From assembly GCF_949628265.1 (NCBI RefSeq), contig NC_088786.1, positions 38,833,681 to 38,897,680 of the forward strand: 64,000 nucleotides of DNA, written 5' to 3'. Shown one piece after another: positions 23,391 to 33,658 of the stretch; the stretch's first letter is position 1, and each line of letters begins with the position of its first letter. The translations under genes were made by a program, and so were the position numbers. The DNA comes from Cloeon dipterum (Eukaryota; Arthropoda; Insecta; Ephemeroptera; Baetidae). A model generated the notes under the pieces. That model was not told where the DNA came from, did no database searches, and saw only the letters and a list, made by a program, of their open reading frames with translations.

Positions 23391-23459
23391 TTGTACCAAA
23401 TTAAAATGAATAGTGGCATTCTGAAAAATTGTTGCCTTTTAAATTAACAAACCCTTCCA

Positions 23460-24175
23460 GTATATGTTGCTTTATTTTGTGTAAAAAATATTTGTGAAAT
23501 ATAACTATTTTTAATCTAAAAAATTATTCAATTCAAAGAAAAATAATTTTTTTAATTTTAGCTTACTCAAAATTTCTTTTACTTGAAATTCAGTCTATAA
23601 AAGTGGGAGCGATCAGCAACAAATCAGCGCCTGGGTCACGTGACCACTGGAGAGAGAGCGCGAAATTTATTCGCTAATTCCTCAATGGAAATTAAACCTT
23701 GCGGGATCTTCAACAAATCTTCTCTTTATACGAAAGTCACTTGGCGACTAAGTCGAACAGAATACAAGGACCTTATTTAAACAGAATTGATATTCGACTT
23801 TCGGATTAACAATTTTAGAGAATTGACTTGAAGAACAATTTAAATAAGAAAAGAATTTACCCGATTGAGCCAGGTCCTTCACAATGAAACGCTCGGAACT
23901 CTTAAGATGTGACTTGTTGGCTCGTGTGTCCGGTGAAAACTAATTTAAATTCGAAATCTCTCTGTTGCATTAACGAATTTCTAACAAATATCGTCATTGT
24001 GTGCTCAAGCTGTACATTTTATTTCATTTTAATTGTTTGTAACTTTCCCGCCGTTTCATACTAGACGGGAGACTGAAGATTGGAAATACTGCAACCGAAT
24101 CGAAAAAACTAATTCTTAAATCGATTTAAAACCAAATAAATATTCATGTTTTGCAAAATTCAACTAAAAAGTCGG
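23460..24175. repeat. 3' flank of ZF-C and a ~300-bp repeat shared with 41.4 kb
   Basis: 23460-23660 matches (inverted) the 3' flank of ZF-A at about 50930-51120, including a GGTCACGTGACC palindrome at 23634-23645. 23687-23985 is repeated in direct orientation at about 41386-41685 (TTGCGGGAT, CACTTGGCGACT, AACGCTCGGAACTCTTAAGATG). No gene. Confidence 0.6.
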
Positions 24176-24183
24176 TATAAAAA
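24176..24183 (+). promoter_or_regulatory. Putative TATA box of CTL-B
   Basis: TATAAAAA lies ~135 bp upstream of the CTL-B start codon, in a segment (AACGCATCCGAAAAA.., GGATGTGACATGT) conserved upstream of CTL-C and CTL-D. Confidence 0.35.
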
Positions 24184-24310
24184 TGCTTTAGCTGTGGGGT
24201 TTCAAAGCAAAACGCATCCGAAAAAATGAGAGCGGATGTGACATGTGTGACGCACACTGGATGCAGCGACCAAATTTCGGAAGTGACAAACAGAGATGTG
24301 AAGCAGCATC

Positions 24311-25428
24311 ATGTGGATGTTACTACTGCTGGTGAGTTGGAAAACCATTGCTCAAAAACAATTTAATCTTCCTATTTTGTAGATTATTAGTGCGTCAAAT
24401 GCCTCTACGAGAAAGGATAAAATCTTTCAATTAATTATCAAACTGCAAAATTTGACCGGAAGACTTGATTGGCCTGAATTAAATACTATAAAACCGATAA
24501 CAGCAAAAACCAATCCTCCTGGATATGTGAATTTTGCAAAACCCGTAACCTTTTCTAACTCTGGTTTGTATAGAAAATAATTTCCTTGGTTTTTATATAA
24601 TTCTGTTTAAAAGATGAAACTAAAAAATACTGCAGTGAAGCTGTTTGCCCGCAAGTTTCCTGTCCATTGACGGTAACAAATTTAATAATTAATATTTCTA
24701 CTTGATAATTTAAATTTTTATAACTGCAGAATGTTGTCAATTTTGGAAAACTTAGAAAATCGGGCGAGTTATATTTTTTAAACCAGATGAATATTCTTTA
24801 AAAATGCTGCATTCCCTTAGTTCCGGTTCCAAAAATCTACAGCATGCGAAACCGCACCATTAAGTCGTTTCTCGCCTTGAACAAAGTATTGAAATTATTT
24901 ATTTTTCTCTCTTTTTTTATTCCGCGCATTAAATCTTAAAATTGTCAGTTTGATTTCAACTCGGCCATGACTTTTATTTGCTGCACGTACAATTCGACAT
25001 TGTTAGGATTCAACTCACCCGAACTTCTGACCATTTTCGTAGACACGCTGAAAGCTGAAAAAAGTGAATTAAATTTCTAGAAAACAAAATAAAATTTAAT
25101 AAATTTAAAATCTAGAATCAAAAGGCGTATGTTGGACGAGTGGAATTTACTCCAAGGAGTGCGACGCGTATGTCTGGTGTCCGGATATGGAGATCATTGG
25201 CGAGAAACCCCTGATGAAGTGGAGGAAAGGCTTTCCAAATCGGTTATTTGGTGATTGCCTCGCCGTGCAGACCGGACAGGACAATCCAGACGATAACGGA
25301 CTTTTCAACCAAAACTGCAACACGATAAATTTCCACGTTTGCTACGTATTCGAATTTGAAATATAAATTTAATGCGGAATATTAATTTAAAAAAATTTCA
25401 GGGCTCTCCCGAGGTTATTGGAGACTGA
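24311..25428 (+). CDS. CTL-B: secreted C-type lectin-like protein, 8 exons, 243 aa
   Basis: Exons: 24311-24331, 24383-24563, 24614-24672, 24730-24763, 24821-24885, 24949-25063, 25116-25345, 25402-25428; the sum is 244 codons with one frame. Exon 1 plus the start of exon 2 give a short hydrophobic signal (MWMLLLL-IISASNA). Exon 3 has a C..VCPQVSC cluster. Exons 6-8 form the lectin-like core: CCTYNSTL, VCWTSGIYSKECDAYVWCP, FGDCLAVQTGQ, NGLFNQNC, VCY, GSPEVIGD. This matches the WTSG...C-T/A-V...C...C pattern of C-type lectin-like domains, but the Ca/sugar-binding EPN/QPD and WND motifs are absent. Intron 4 appears to use a GC donor (CGG|GCGAGT). A dispersed repeat follows. Confidence 0.8.
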
Positions 25429-25564
25429 AGAGAAGAAAAATGATAAAATCATTTCGTGTTTCTATAATTTAAAGGGTATTTTGTTTTAGATTAAAAATTG
25501 AAATAAACCCAACAAGAAATAAGTTGAAATTCAGTGCATTTTAATCAATCAGTTCAACCCGTGT

Positions 25565-26935
25565 TATTAATCTGTTTCCAATTTTACAAATAAATGTTGC
25601 AGGGACTTACGACCAGACCCGTTCCCTATCTCTAAATAGAAAAAAACCATCAAAGTTGAGAATTTTAAACAAAGCCCGAAAAATCAACGCGTTTTGATAA
25701 GGGTGGGCGTATTTTCAAGTCAGAATTTGAATTAGACTCTTAGGTTAATTTAAAAAAATCTTTAATATATGGCAGATTATTTTGGGGGCGTTGCCGGCGG
25801 AGGGACGGGTTGGGGAGGCAAAAACACGAAAAAGATGCAAAATTTCACGGCCAGTCTGATGAACTTTGGTTTTTTTACCCTACGATCCATAGAAGCCGAG
25901 TTATTAATTTTTAAAATAAAAAAACTTATTTGTGATATTTTAAACTTTTGTTTTCGGGGCCCAGGTGGGGCCCCATGGGCCGGACGGCTTCGATTTCGAT
26001 GCCCCTTGATAAGGCACGTCCGTCTGTATTTAGTTTTTCAAAATCTAACCATATTTCGAATTTAAATGTTTTTTTCGGCCGAATTTTCGAAAAAAATCGA
26101 GTTTTTCACCTTTTTGTTCATCACGACCCGGAGTTTTTCTGGACATGCCACTAGTTAGCCATCTGCGCTAGCTATTGGATGGGGAAAGTTTTATCAACTT
26201 TTTACTTTCATTTTCTTTTAACTATTTTGAATTTTTGTTTTTGGAAATAGAAAATTCGCGATATTTTTCGAACGGGGAACCCATAACAGGTTATTCTCAC
26301 CAACTCCATCACTCGCATAGGTGAAACGCCGGTCTGGAAACCAATTTTAAGATTTTTCGCGCACAAAGAAAAATTTAATTGCATTTTTGTACGGTTTTTT
26401 GGCATTGCGCAATTTTCACAGGCGAAAATGGATTTAAATTTATTTAAATTCGGCCGCTTGTCTCATCATTATCCACGACACCTCATTAGACAGGTCATGG
26501 ACAGGACTCTGACCTGCGGTACCCTAACGACCTTTTTCAGGGTACCCAAACCTGAAACCCTTCTACGAGGCTGGTTTTTAATGCTGTTTTCACTAATTTC
26601 GAGCGCATTTTGCGATTTTAGGCGATGATATTTCACCCTTGCCTTTCACTGACCTTTCTCAGGTCGCACGACCTACGATCAGAGTTTTATAATGTGTGGT
26701 TTTTATTCAGTTTGATTTATATAGTGAGTTTCAAGCAGGTCTGCCGCTGGTGTGCAGTGGATTGAATGGCAATGGCCGCCGGAACACACGCGCAGTGACA
26801 CACTTTTTCTGTTTTGATTTTTCACGACCAGTGAAATCAGCTGGTGGGAACACAATTTTCTTTTATTCATATATTCGTACCGAAGACTATTTTTCTGTTC
26901 ATTCACGGAAATAGAGTTTAAATTATTTTTATACG
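25565..26935 (+). repeat. Dispersed repeat downstream of CTL-B, diverged copy
   Basis: A diverged version of the 3'-flank repeat. Landmarks in order are CTACGATCCATAGAAGCCGAG, GGGGCCCAGGTGGGG, CAGGGTACCCAAACCTGA, ACCTTTCTCAGGTC, and a GCAATGGCCGCCGGAACAC..GTGACACACTTTTT block. No credible ORF. Confidence 0.6.
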
Positions 26936-26966
26936 CTGTCTGGATATGAAAGATATTTAATAAAAA

Positions 26967-27300
26967 TTGAAAAGGGTTGCAGCATGCAGTTGTGGTGCTC
27001 GCCGCTCGATTTTTTTACGCTTCCGATATGCCCTGGTCTGTCTCATGATTGGCATCCATTATTTCGACGCCATATTGAATTCTGACCAACGGGAAACCAA
27101 TACAGATCGCAATATTGACCCCAATGGGAGTTTCGACTGCGCAGAAGGTTTTAATTTGGTTCACGCATGCGCAGAAATGAGTTTTAGCCTCCCTGTGAGG
27201 TAAAGAAGCGATCTGAATGTACTGCGCATGCTTAAGATGCGCACAAGTTTACTGCGCAGCTACAAAATGGGCGAATATTCAAACAACTATTAAAAACTTT
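26967..27300 (+). repeat. Repeat shared with 32.38-32.65 kb
   Basis: CGACGCCATATTGA, TTTCGACTGCGCAGAAGGTTTT, GGTTCACGCATGCGCAG and AAGATGCGCACAAGT recur in the same order and orientation at about 32410-32650. The short GCGCAG/CATGCG motifs are concentrated here. This copy is upstream of CTL-C. Confidence 0.6.
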
Positions 27301-27517
27301 AAAAATGGGTTTAAAACCAAATAAATATTCATCTATTGCATAATTCAAACAAGGAGAAGTTTCTAGAAAAGTGGTCCAGCTGGTTTCGGTACAAACGCAT
27401 CCGAAAAATGCGAGACAGCAAATTTAATAATGATTGCGGATGTGACATGTGACGCTCCTTCGATGCAGCTAGCAAATAATATAGGATAGTGACAATCAGA
27501 GGTGAATAAGCATCGTC

Positions 27518-28647
27518 ATGTGGATGTTACTGCTGCTGGTGAGTTGGAATAACCTTTGCTCAAAAACAATTTAATCTTCCTATTTTGTAGATAATTAGTG
27601 CTTCAAATGCCACCTCGAGAAAGGATAAAATCATTCAATTAATAATCAAATTGCAAAATTTGACTGAGAGACTGGATTTTCCCGAATTAAAAACTTCTGG
27701 CACTCCAACTATAAAACCGATGACCGCACAAACCTATCTTCCTGGATTTGTAAATTTTGCAAAACCCGTAACCTTTTCTAACTCTGGTTTGTATAGAAAA
27801 TAATTTTCTTGGTTTTGATATAATTCTGTAAACAAGATGAAACTAAAAAATACTGCAGTGAAGTTGTTTGCCCGCAAGTTTCCTGTCCATTGTCGGTAAA
27901 AAAATTAATAATTAAGATTTCTGCTCGATAATTTAAATTGTATATAACTGCAGAATGTTGTCAATTTTGGAAAACTCAGAAAATCGAGCAAGTGATTTAT
28001 TTTTTAAACTCGATCTTTAAAAATGTGCCATTCCATTAGTTCCGCTTCCTAGAATCTACAGCTTGCGCAACCACACAGTCAAGTCGTTGATCTCCATGTA
28101 CAGAGTATATTCGAACTAAATGTTTCCCCTCTCTTATTTTATTAAATCGTAAAATGTTCAGTTTGATTTCAACACAGCCACGTCACAGGTTTGCTGTTCG
28201 TCCAATTCAACAATGATAGGCTTCACCTCATCTGATCTTGTAACCATTTTCGAAGACACGCTGAAAGCCGAAAAAATTAAGTCAAATTTATTTCTCCGCG
28301 CAGAACAGAAAAATTACAATTAAAAATTCAGGACCAAAAGGCACATATTGGACGACGGGATTTTTCTCCAAGGAGTGCGACGCGTATGTCTGGTGTCCGG
28401 AAATGGAAATCATCGGCGAAAATTGTCCCATGAAGTGGAGGAAAGGCTTTCCAAATCGGGAATTTGGTGATTGTCTCGCCGTGCAGACCGGCCAGGACAA
28501 TCCTAACAAAAACGGACTTTTCAATCAAAACTGCAGCGTGACAAATTATCTTGTTTGCTACGTATTTGATTTTGATATAAATATAAAATGCGGAAGTATA
28601 ATAATTTATTAAAATTTCAGGGCTCTCCGGAAGTTATTGGTGACTGA
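27518..28647 (+). CDS. CTL-C: C-type lectin-like protein, 8 exons, up to 248 aa
   Basis: Exons by comparison with CTL-B: 27518-27538, 27591-27786, 27837-27895, 27954-27987, 28040-28104, 28162-28276, 28332-28561, 28621-28647. Exon lengths match CTL-B except for a 15-nt longer exon 2. The core reads TYWTTGFFSKECDAYVWCP, FGDCLAVQTGQDN, NGLFNQNC, GSPEVIGD. Intron 4 begins GCAAGT (GC-AG). At the end of exon 6 the expected GT donor is TT (AAAAAA|TTAAGT), so normal splicing of exon 6 to 7 is doubtful; the next GT would break the frame. It is either recently inactivated or spliced differently. Confidence 0.65.
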
Positions 28648-29785
28648 AGAAAGAAGAAAATTTTGAAAAATCGTTTAGTGTATTAAATTTAAATAAACCC
28701 AATAAGAATGAAGTTGAAATCCAGAGCATTTTAATCAATCTGTTCAACCATATTATTAATTCGTTTCAAATTTTGCAAAATAATTGGGCAGGGGACCCTG
28801 GAATCTTTATATAAAGCAGATTTTGGGGTTGGCAAAAGAGTAAAAAAGACGCACAATTTTATGGCGAGTCTAATGAACTTTAGTTTTTTACTCTACGACC
28901 CATAGGAGCCGAGGTATTAATTTTTAAAGTCGCAAAAATGCGATTTATGACATTTCAAACTTTTTTATCGGGGCCCAGGCGGGGTCTTATTGGCCGGATG
29001 GCGCTAATTTAAGAACCAATCGATGTCCATTTAAGCGGCGCGTCCATCCGTGTTCAGGTTTTTAAATTCGGACCATTTTTGGAATTTTTACGAATTTCTT
29101 TCAGCTGTTTTTACGAAAAAGTTTGGTTTTATTTTTATTAGATTTCGGCCGTTCCTCGGATCATCAACCACGACCCCTTATCGTACAGGTCTCGGACGGG
29201 GCTATTACCCGCTGTACCCTAACGACCTTTTTCAGGGTACCCCGACCTGAGATCCGTTCCCAGGCCTGTTTTTAATGCTTTTTCATTAATTTCCGGATCA
29301 ATTGGGGATACTTGGCGACGATTTCTCACCCCTGCCTGTCACCGACCTTCCTCAGGTCACGCGACCTGATTCCGCCGTCCTAAACCCCTGTTCTTCTCCG
29401 CTAAGCCAGCCGAAGCAAATCCAATCTGTAAATTCCCCTTTCATTTCATTTAGAAATTTGAAAATTTGAACTCACCGGAGTCGCGAAATAAAATAAAATC
29501 GAGTAAAATGCGGTGGGCACTGCCTTTTCAAGCAGGACTGCCTCTCGTCGCTCGTGTGTGGTGATCATTGAATTTTTCTAAAGCGCGTGCAGCAATGGCC
29601 ACCGGAACACTCGCAGTGACACACTTTTTCGCGTGGCCTTGATTTTTCACGAGCAACGCATCCATCAGCTGATGTGCTGCCAACACATTTTTATCCATCA
29701 CAATTTTGCTCATACGCTTATTTTTCTGAATTCGCGCGGAAAGATGATTAACAGAAAATTACTACTTTACGCTATCTGAATAAAT
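28648..29785 (+). repeat. Dispersed repeat downstream of CTL-C (copy 2)
   Basis: Close copy of 56946-58030 and, inverted, of 19868-21000. It includes GGGCAGGGGACCCTGG, ACCCATAGGAGCCGAGGT, GGGGCCCAGGCGGGGTCTTA, CTGACCTGA-type motifs around CCTTCCTCAGGTCACGCGAC, and the GTGACACACTTTTTCGCGTG block. Apparent ORFs of ~60-80 codons here recur only because the repeat is conserved as DNA. Confidence 0.7.
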
Positions 29786-29819
29786 TATTGGGGAAATTGT
29801 CAAAAGGGACTGGGAAAAT

Positions 29820-30480
29820 CCCAAAATCGATTTTAACACGTCCTTGAGTGACTACAATCTTTCATTTTCCTAATGTTCTTGCAAATATAAAAGTTACCCT
29901 TCAAAAATCGAAAATACTGCAAATTTTGCGATTTTTTTATATTTTTCTTATATTTGAAACTCCAAATCTCAGGTTCTATGCAACAGAATTGCCAAAAATG
30001 GGTATCGTTCGACTTGTATTGAGCTCCCCTAACTAGTTGACGGGCTTAGGGGGTGCCTACCCCCGCCCAATAATTACTAAAATATTTTAAAACCCCGCTG
30101 AAGATACTTCTGACTGTGAGTACATTTTTCTGCTATACTTTTATCAAGGTGGTGGAGAGGGGTGGAGGGTTAGCACCCCTTCAACCCTTTAGATTTTTAG
30201 GGTAGGTTGAGATTAGTCAAACGCTGGTTAGTTTTTGCAATTCTGAGGGTTAGAACACGAGATTTGGAGTTTGCAAAAAAAGTCGAAAAAATCGTGATTT
30301 TCATGTTTTTGCAAATATTTTCCACCCCATATCTGGGGTTGTAAATACCATAATTGCAAAAACCGCCAATCGTTAGACTCGTCTCCATCACTCCTGACCA
30401 GCTGAAGGGTTTAGGGGGTACTTACCCCTAAATGCCAGTTTCAATCTTCTTAGATACATTTTCCTAGCAAAATGAACTGC
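29820..30480. repeat. Satellite-type repeat (block S1) with internal dyads
   Basis: Contains the characteristic units ACTCCAAATCTCAGGTTCT, GGTTAGAACACGAGATTTGG, TTTTTGCAATTCTGAGG and GGGGGTGCCTACCCC, each present with its partial reverse complement. It is the most diverged of five blocks in the window. Confidence 0.55.
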
Positions 30481-30759
30481 TTGGCCAATTTTTCATTTAA
30501 AGCAAATTAAATATTTTCCAAATTTCAAAATGTACCTAAATTATTATATTGCAAGAGGTAGGGAAAACAATTTAAATTTAAGGTTGAATTGATTAATTGA
30601 AACGGACTTAATTTCACCAGATTATTTATTATTATTATTTTAAATAAAATTAAATTACTGCCTTCTTTGCTCTCTGGCCGACAAGAAAGAACCCTTGCAA
30701 ATTTTTAAATTCAATATACACACAAACATGACATAGATCATTTTTAAATTTTCTTCTTT

Positions 30760-31898
30760 TCAGTCACCAACGACTTCCGGAGAACCCTGAAATTTTTTAA
30801 AATTAATATTCCGCATTAATTTTATATTTCAAATTCGAATACGTAGCAAACGTGGAAATTTATCATGCTGCAGTTTTGGTTGAAAAGTCCGTTATCGTCT
30901 GGATTGTCCTGGCCGGTCTGTACGGCGAGACAATCACCAAATAACCGATTTGGAAAGCCTTTCCTCCACTTCATCAGGGGTTTCTCGCCAATGATCTCCA
31001 TTTCCGGACACCAGACATACGAATCGCACTCCTTGGAGAAAATTCCACTCGTCCAGCATACGCCTTTTGATTCTAGATTTAAAAATTAATAATTTTTATT
31101 CGCTCTTGGAGAACTTTAATTCAATTTTTTCAGCTTTCAGCGTGTCTTCGAAAATGGTTAGAAGATCGGGTGAGTTGAATCCTAACAATGTCGAATTGTA
31201 CACGCAGCAAACTCCAGTCATGGCTGAGTGGAAATCGAACTGACAATTTTAAGATTTAATGCGTAATAAATAAGAAAGAAAAATATATAATTTCAATACT
31301 TTGTTCAAGGATAGAAAAGACTTGATAGTGCTGTTTCGCATGCTGTAGATTTTAGGAACAGAAACTAATGGAATGGGGCGTTTTTAAATTAATTTCAACT
31401 AATTTAAAAAAATAAAACTTGCCCGATTTTCTGAGTTTTCCATAAGTGACAACATTCTGCAGTTATAAATTATTTAAATTATTAAGATTATGGTTTATCT
31501 TGAAAAAAGTTTACCACCAATTTGCAGGAAACTTGCGGGCAAACAGCTTCATTGCAGTAATTTTTAGTTTCATCTTTTTAACAGAATTAAATAATAAAGA
31601 ACCACCAAAAGAAAATTATTTTCAACACAAACCAGAGTTAGAAAAGGTTACGGGTTTAGCAAAATTTACGAATCCAGGAAGATTGGCTTGTGCTGTCATC
31701 GGGTTTGTGGTTGCAGTGGCAGAAATTTTAAATTCAGGCAAATCCAGTCTTTCAGTCAAATTTTGCAGTTTGATTATCAATTGAAAGATTTTATCCTTTC
31801 TCGAGGAGGCATTTGCGGCACTAAAAATCTTGAATAGGAAGATTAAATTGTTTTTAAGCAAATGTTTTCCAACTCACCAGCAGTAGTAACATCCACAT
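30760..31898 (-). CDS. CTL-D: C-type lectin-like protein, 8 exons
   Basis: Minus-strand paralogue of CTL-B/C. Exon 1 is 31878-31898 (MWMLLLL); exon 2 lies near 31645-31830 (IFSAANASSRKDKIFQL); exon 3 has NYCNEAVCPQVSCKLV; exon 6 is 31125-31239 (FDFHSAMTGVCCVYNSTLL); exon 7 is 30843-31072 (VCWTSGIFSKECDSYVWCP, FGDCLAVQTGQDN, NGLFNQNCSM, VCY); exon 8 is 30760-30786 (GSPEVVGD). Intron 4 has a GC donor (CGG|GCAAGT). As in CTL-C, the donor after exon 6 is TT rather than GT. Apart from that all frames are open. Its opposite orientation implies an inversion after duplication. Confidence 0.65.
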
Positions 31899-33658
31899 GA
31901 CGATGTTTCACACCTCTGTTTGTATTTTGTCGATTTTTGTAGCTACATATCGAGAGAGCGTCACATCCGCAATCATTATTTGCTCTCATTTTTCGGATTC
32001 TTTCGTATCGACACCAGCTAGAACATTTTAGTCCATTTTCATACACTGTAGCTATCTATTTATTTGAAATTTGCAGCACATGAATATAATATAGTTTAAA
32101 TTTATTTGGTATTGAATCCATTTTAAAAGAATTAGTTTTTTCGTTTTGGTTACAGTTACAGTTCCCAATTTTCAGTCTCCCGTCTGGTTACGTATGGCAG
32201 GAAAGATGCAACGAATATTTTTGTTGTTATTTCTTTGCGATCGAACAGCTGATTCGTTTGGTTATTGGCGAACCGACCGTTAGATGACAAGATGACGCAT
32301 CAGGCTAAAGGAAATGGAACAGTATACGCGGGAATGAAATTATTAGGTCGACACGCCTCTTTTTCGACGCTTTCTGAGTGGCCGCTGGACTGTCTCCTGA
32401 TTAGCATCCTTTATTTCGACGCCATATTGATTTCTGACTGGCGGGAACGAACACAGATCGAAATCCGGCTCCCCGGTGGGAATTTCGACTGCGCAGAAGG
32501 TTTTGATTTGGTTCACGCATGCGCAGTGATGAGTTTCAGCTTCCCTGTGAGGTAAAAAACCGATCTGGACATACTGCGCATGCGTAAGATGCGCACAAGT
32601 CGACTGCGCTGCTTCAAAATGAGCTAATATTCAAATAACTATAAAAAGAGATATTTTTTAATTTAAGGATTCATGTCGGGCGTCCGGAGTTTGTTGATTG
32701 TTACGCCCACGAAAACTTCCGCACGCACGCCCCTCTTCACCTCCCTCTGGCAACAAAGTCCAAGACGGCCTCTGATTGGCTAAAAAAGTTATCCACCTGC
32801 CATCTGTTAGTGGCTGCAGAACTTCTTACAATTAGCTGGCGCTTTTACAAACCTGATGAATGAACAGCGGCTGACCTAGATTAAACGCGACGACCAATCA
32901 GGGCAAAGTACATACTGTTTAGGCACCAAAAAAACATTACACTTACACTACGCAAGTCACACTCTAATTTCGGTCAGAAAAGTCGGTCACCTATCCTAAT
33001 TCGCCTAATTCAAAACTTAAAAATCGATTGGTGTATACGGTATTGTCATCTAACAGGCTCTTTAAGCATTGGTGTACATAAAAATCTGCACATTATTTGT
33101 ACTGTCTTGACCAATCCTAATTAATTAACAGTTTTCTTAAAGGGATAAAATTATAAACCAAAAAAGAAACGAAATTTGGTTCATTTTTAATTAAGTTTTT
33201 AATTATTATGTATACAAGTCAATCTGTCAAAACAAGTGTGTAGCATTACAAATCACATAATTTGGAAACTATATGTACAGCTTTGGACAAAAGAGAATAG
33301 ACAATGCTGAAGTTTGCGTTGTATCGAAACCTTGCGGTTTTCTATATTGACAAACAAGCCTCAAAATCATGGAATCAAATGTAAAAAAACATATCCTCAA
33401 CGATTAATCTACCTAGATAAACATCTCTGATTGGCAGCCATTTAAAGTTGAATAGAAATGCGAAATATTGAAAAATTGCAAACTCTAGCGATACTTCATT
33501 GGTTTGTGAAACAGTTCTTATCAGTTAAATTGAAATAACTGTAAGGTAAAATACACACATATTTTATAGGAATGATTTAAGCTATGCACAAAGAATATTT
33601 ACAAAATTTTTTGATGGTTCAGATAACAAAATGTACACAGTGAACATTGAGGATTTTG
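31899..33658. other. Spacer between CTL-D and the LRR-like gene
   Basis: 31899-32050 is the conserved upstream region of CTL-D (GTCACATCCGCAATCATTATT, CGTATCGACACCAGCT). 32380-32650 is the repeat shared with 27.05-27.3 kb. 32660-33658 shows no gene or repeat I can recognise. Confidence 0.45.

Noticed and set aside
29050..29250. Repeated ~66-70 codon ORF (also near 20.3-20.6 and 57.3-57.5 kb)
   Set aside because: Recurs only because the dispersed repeat is conserved as DNA. Copies differ by indels and the reading frame has no protein features.
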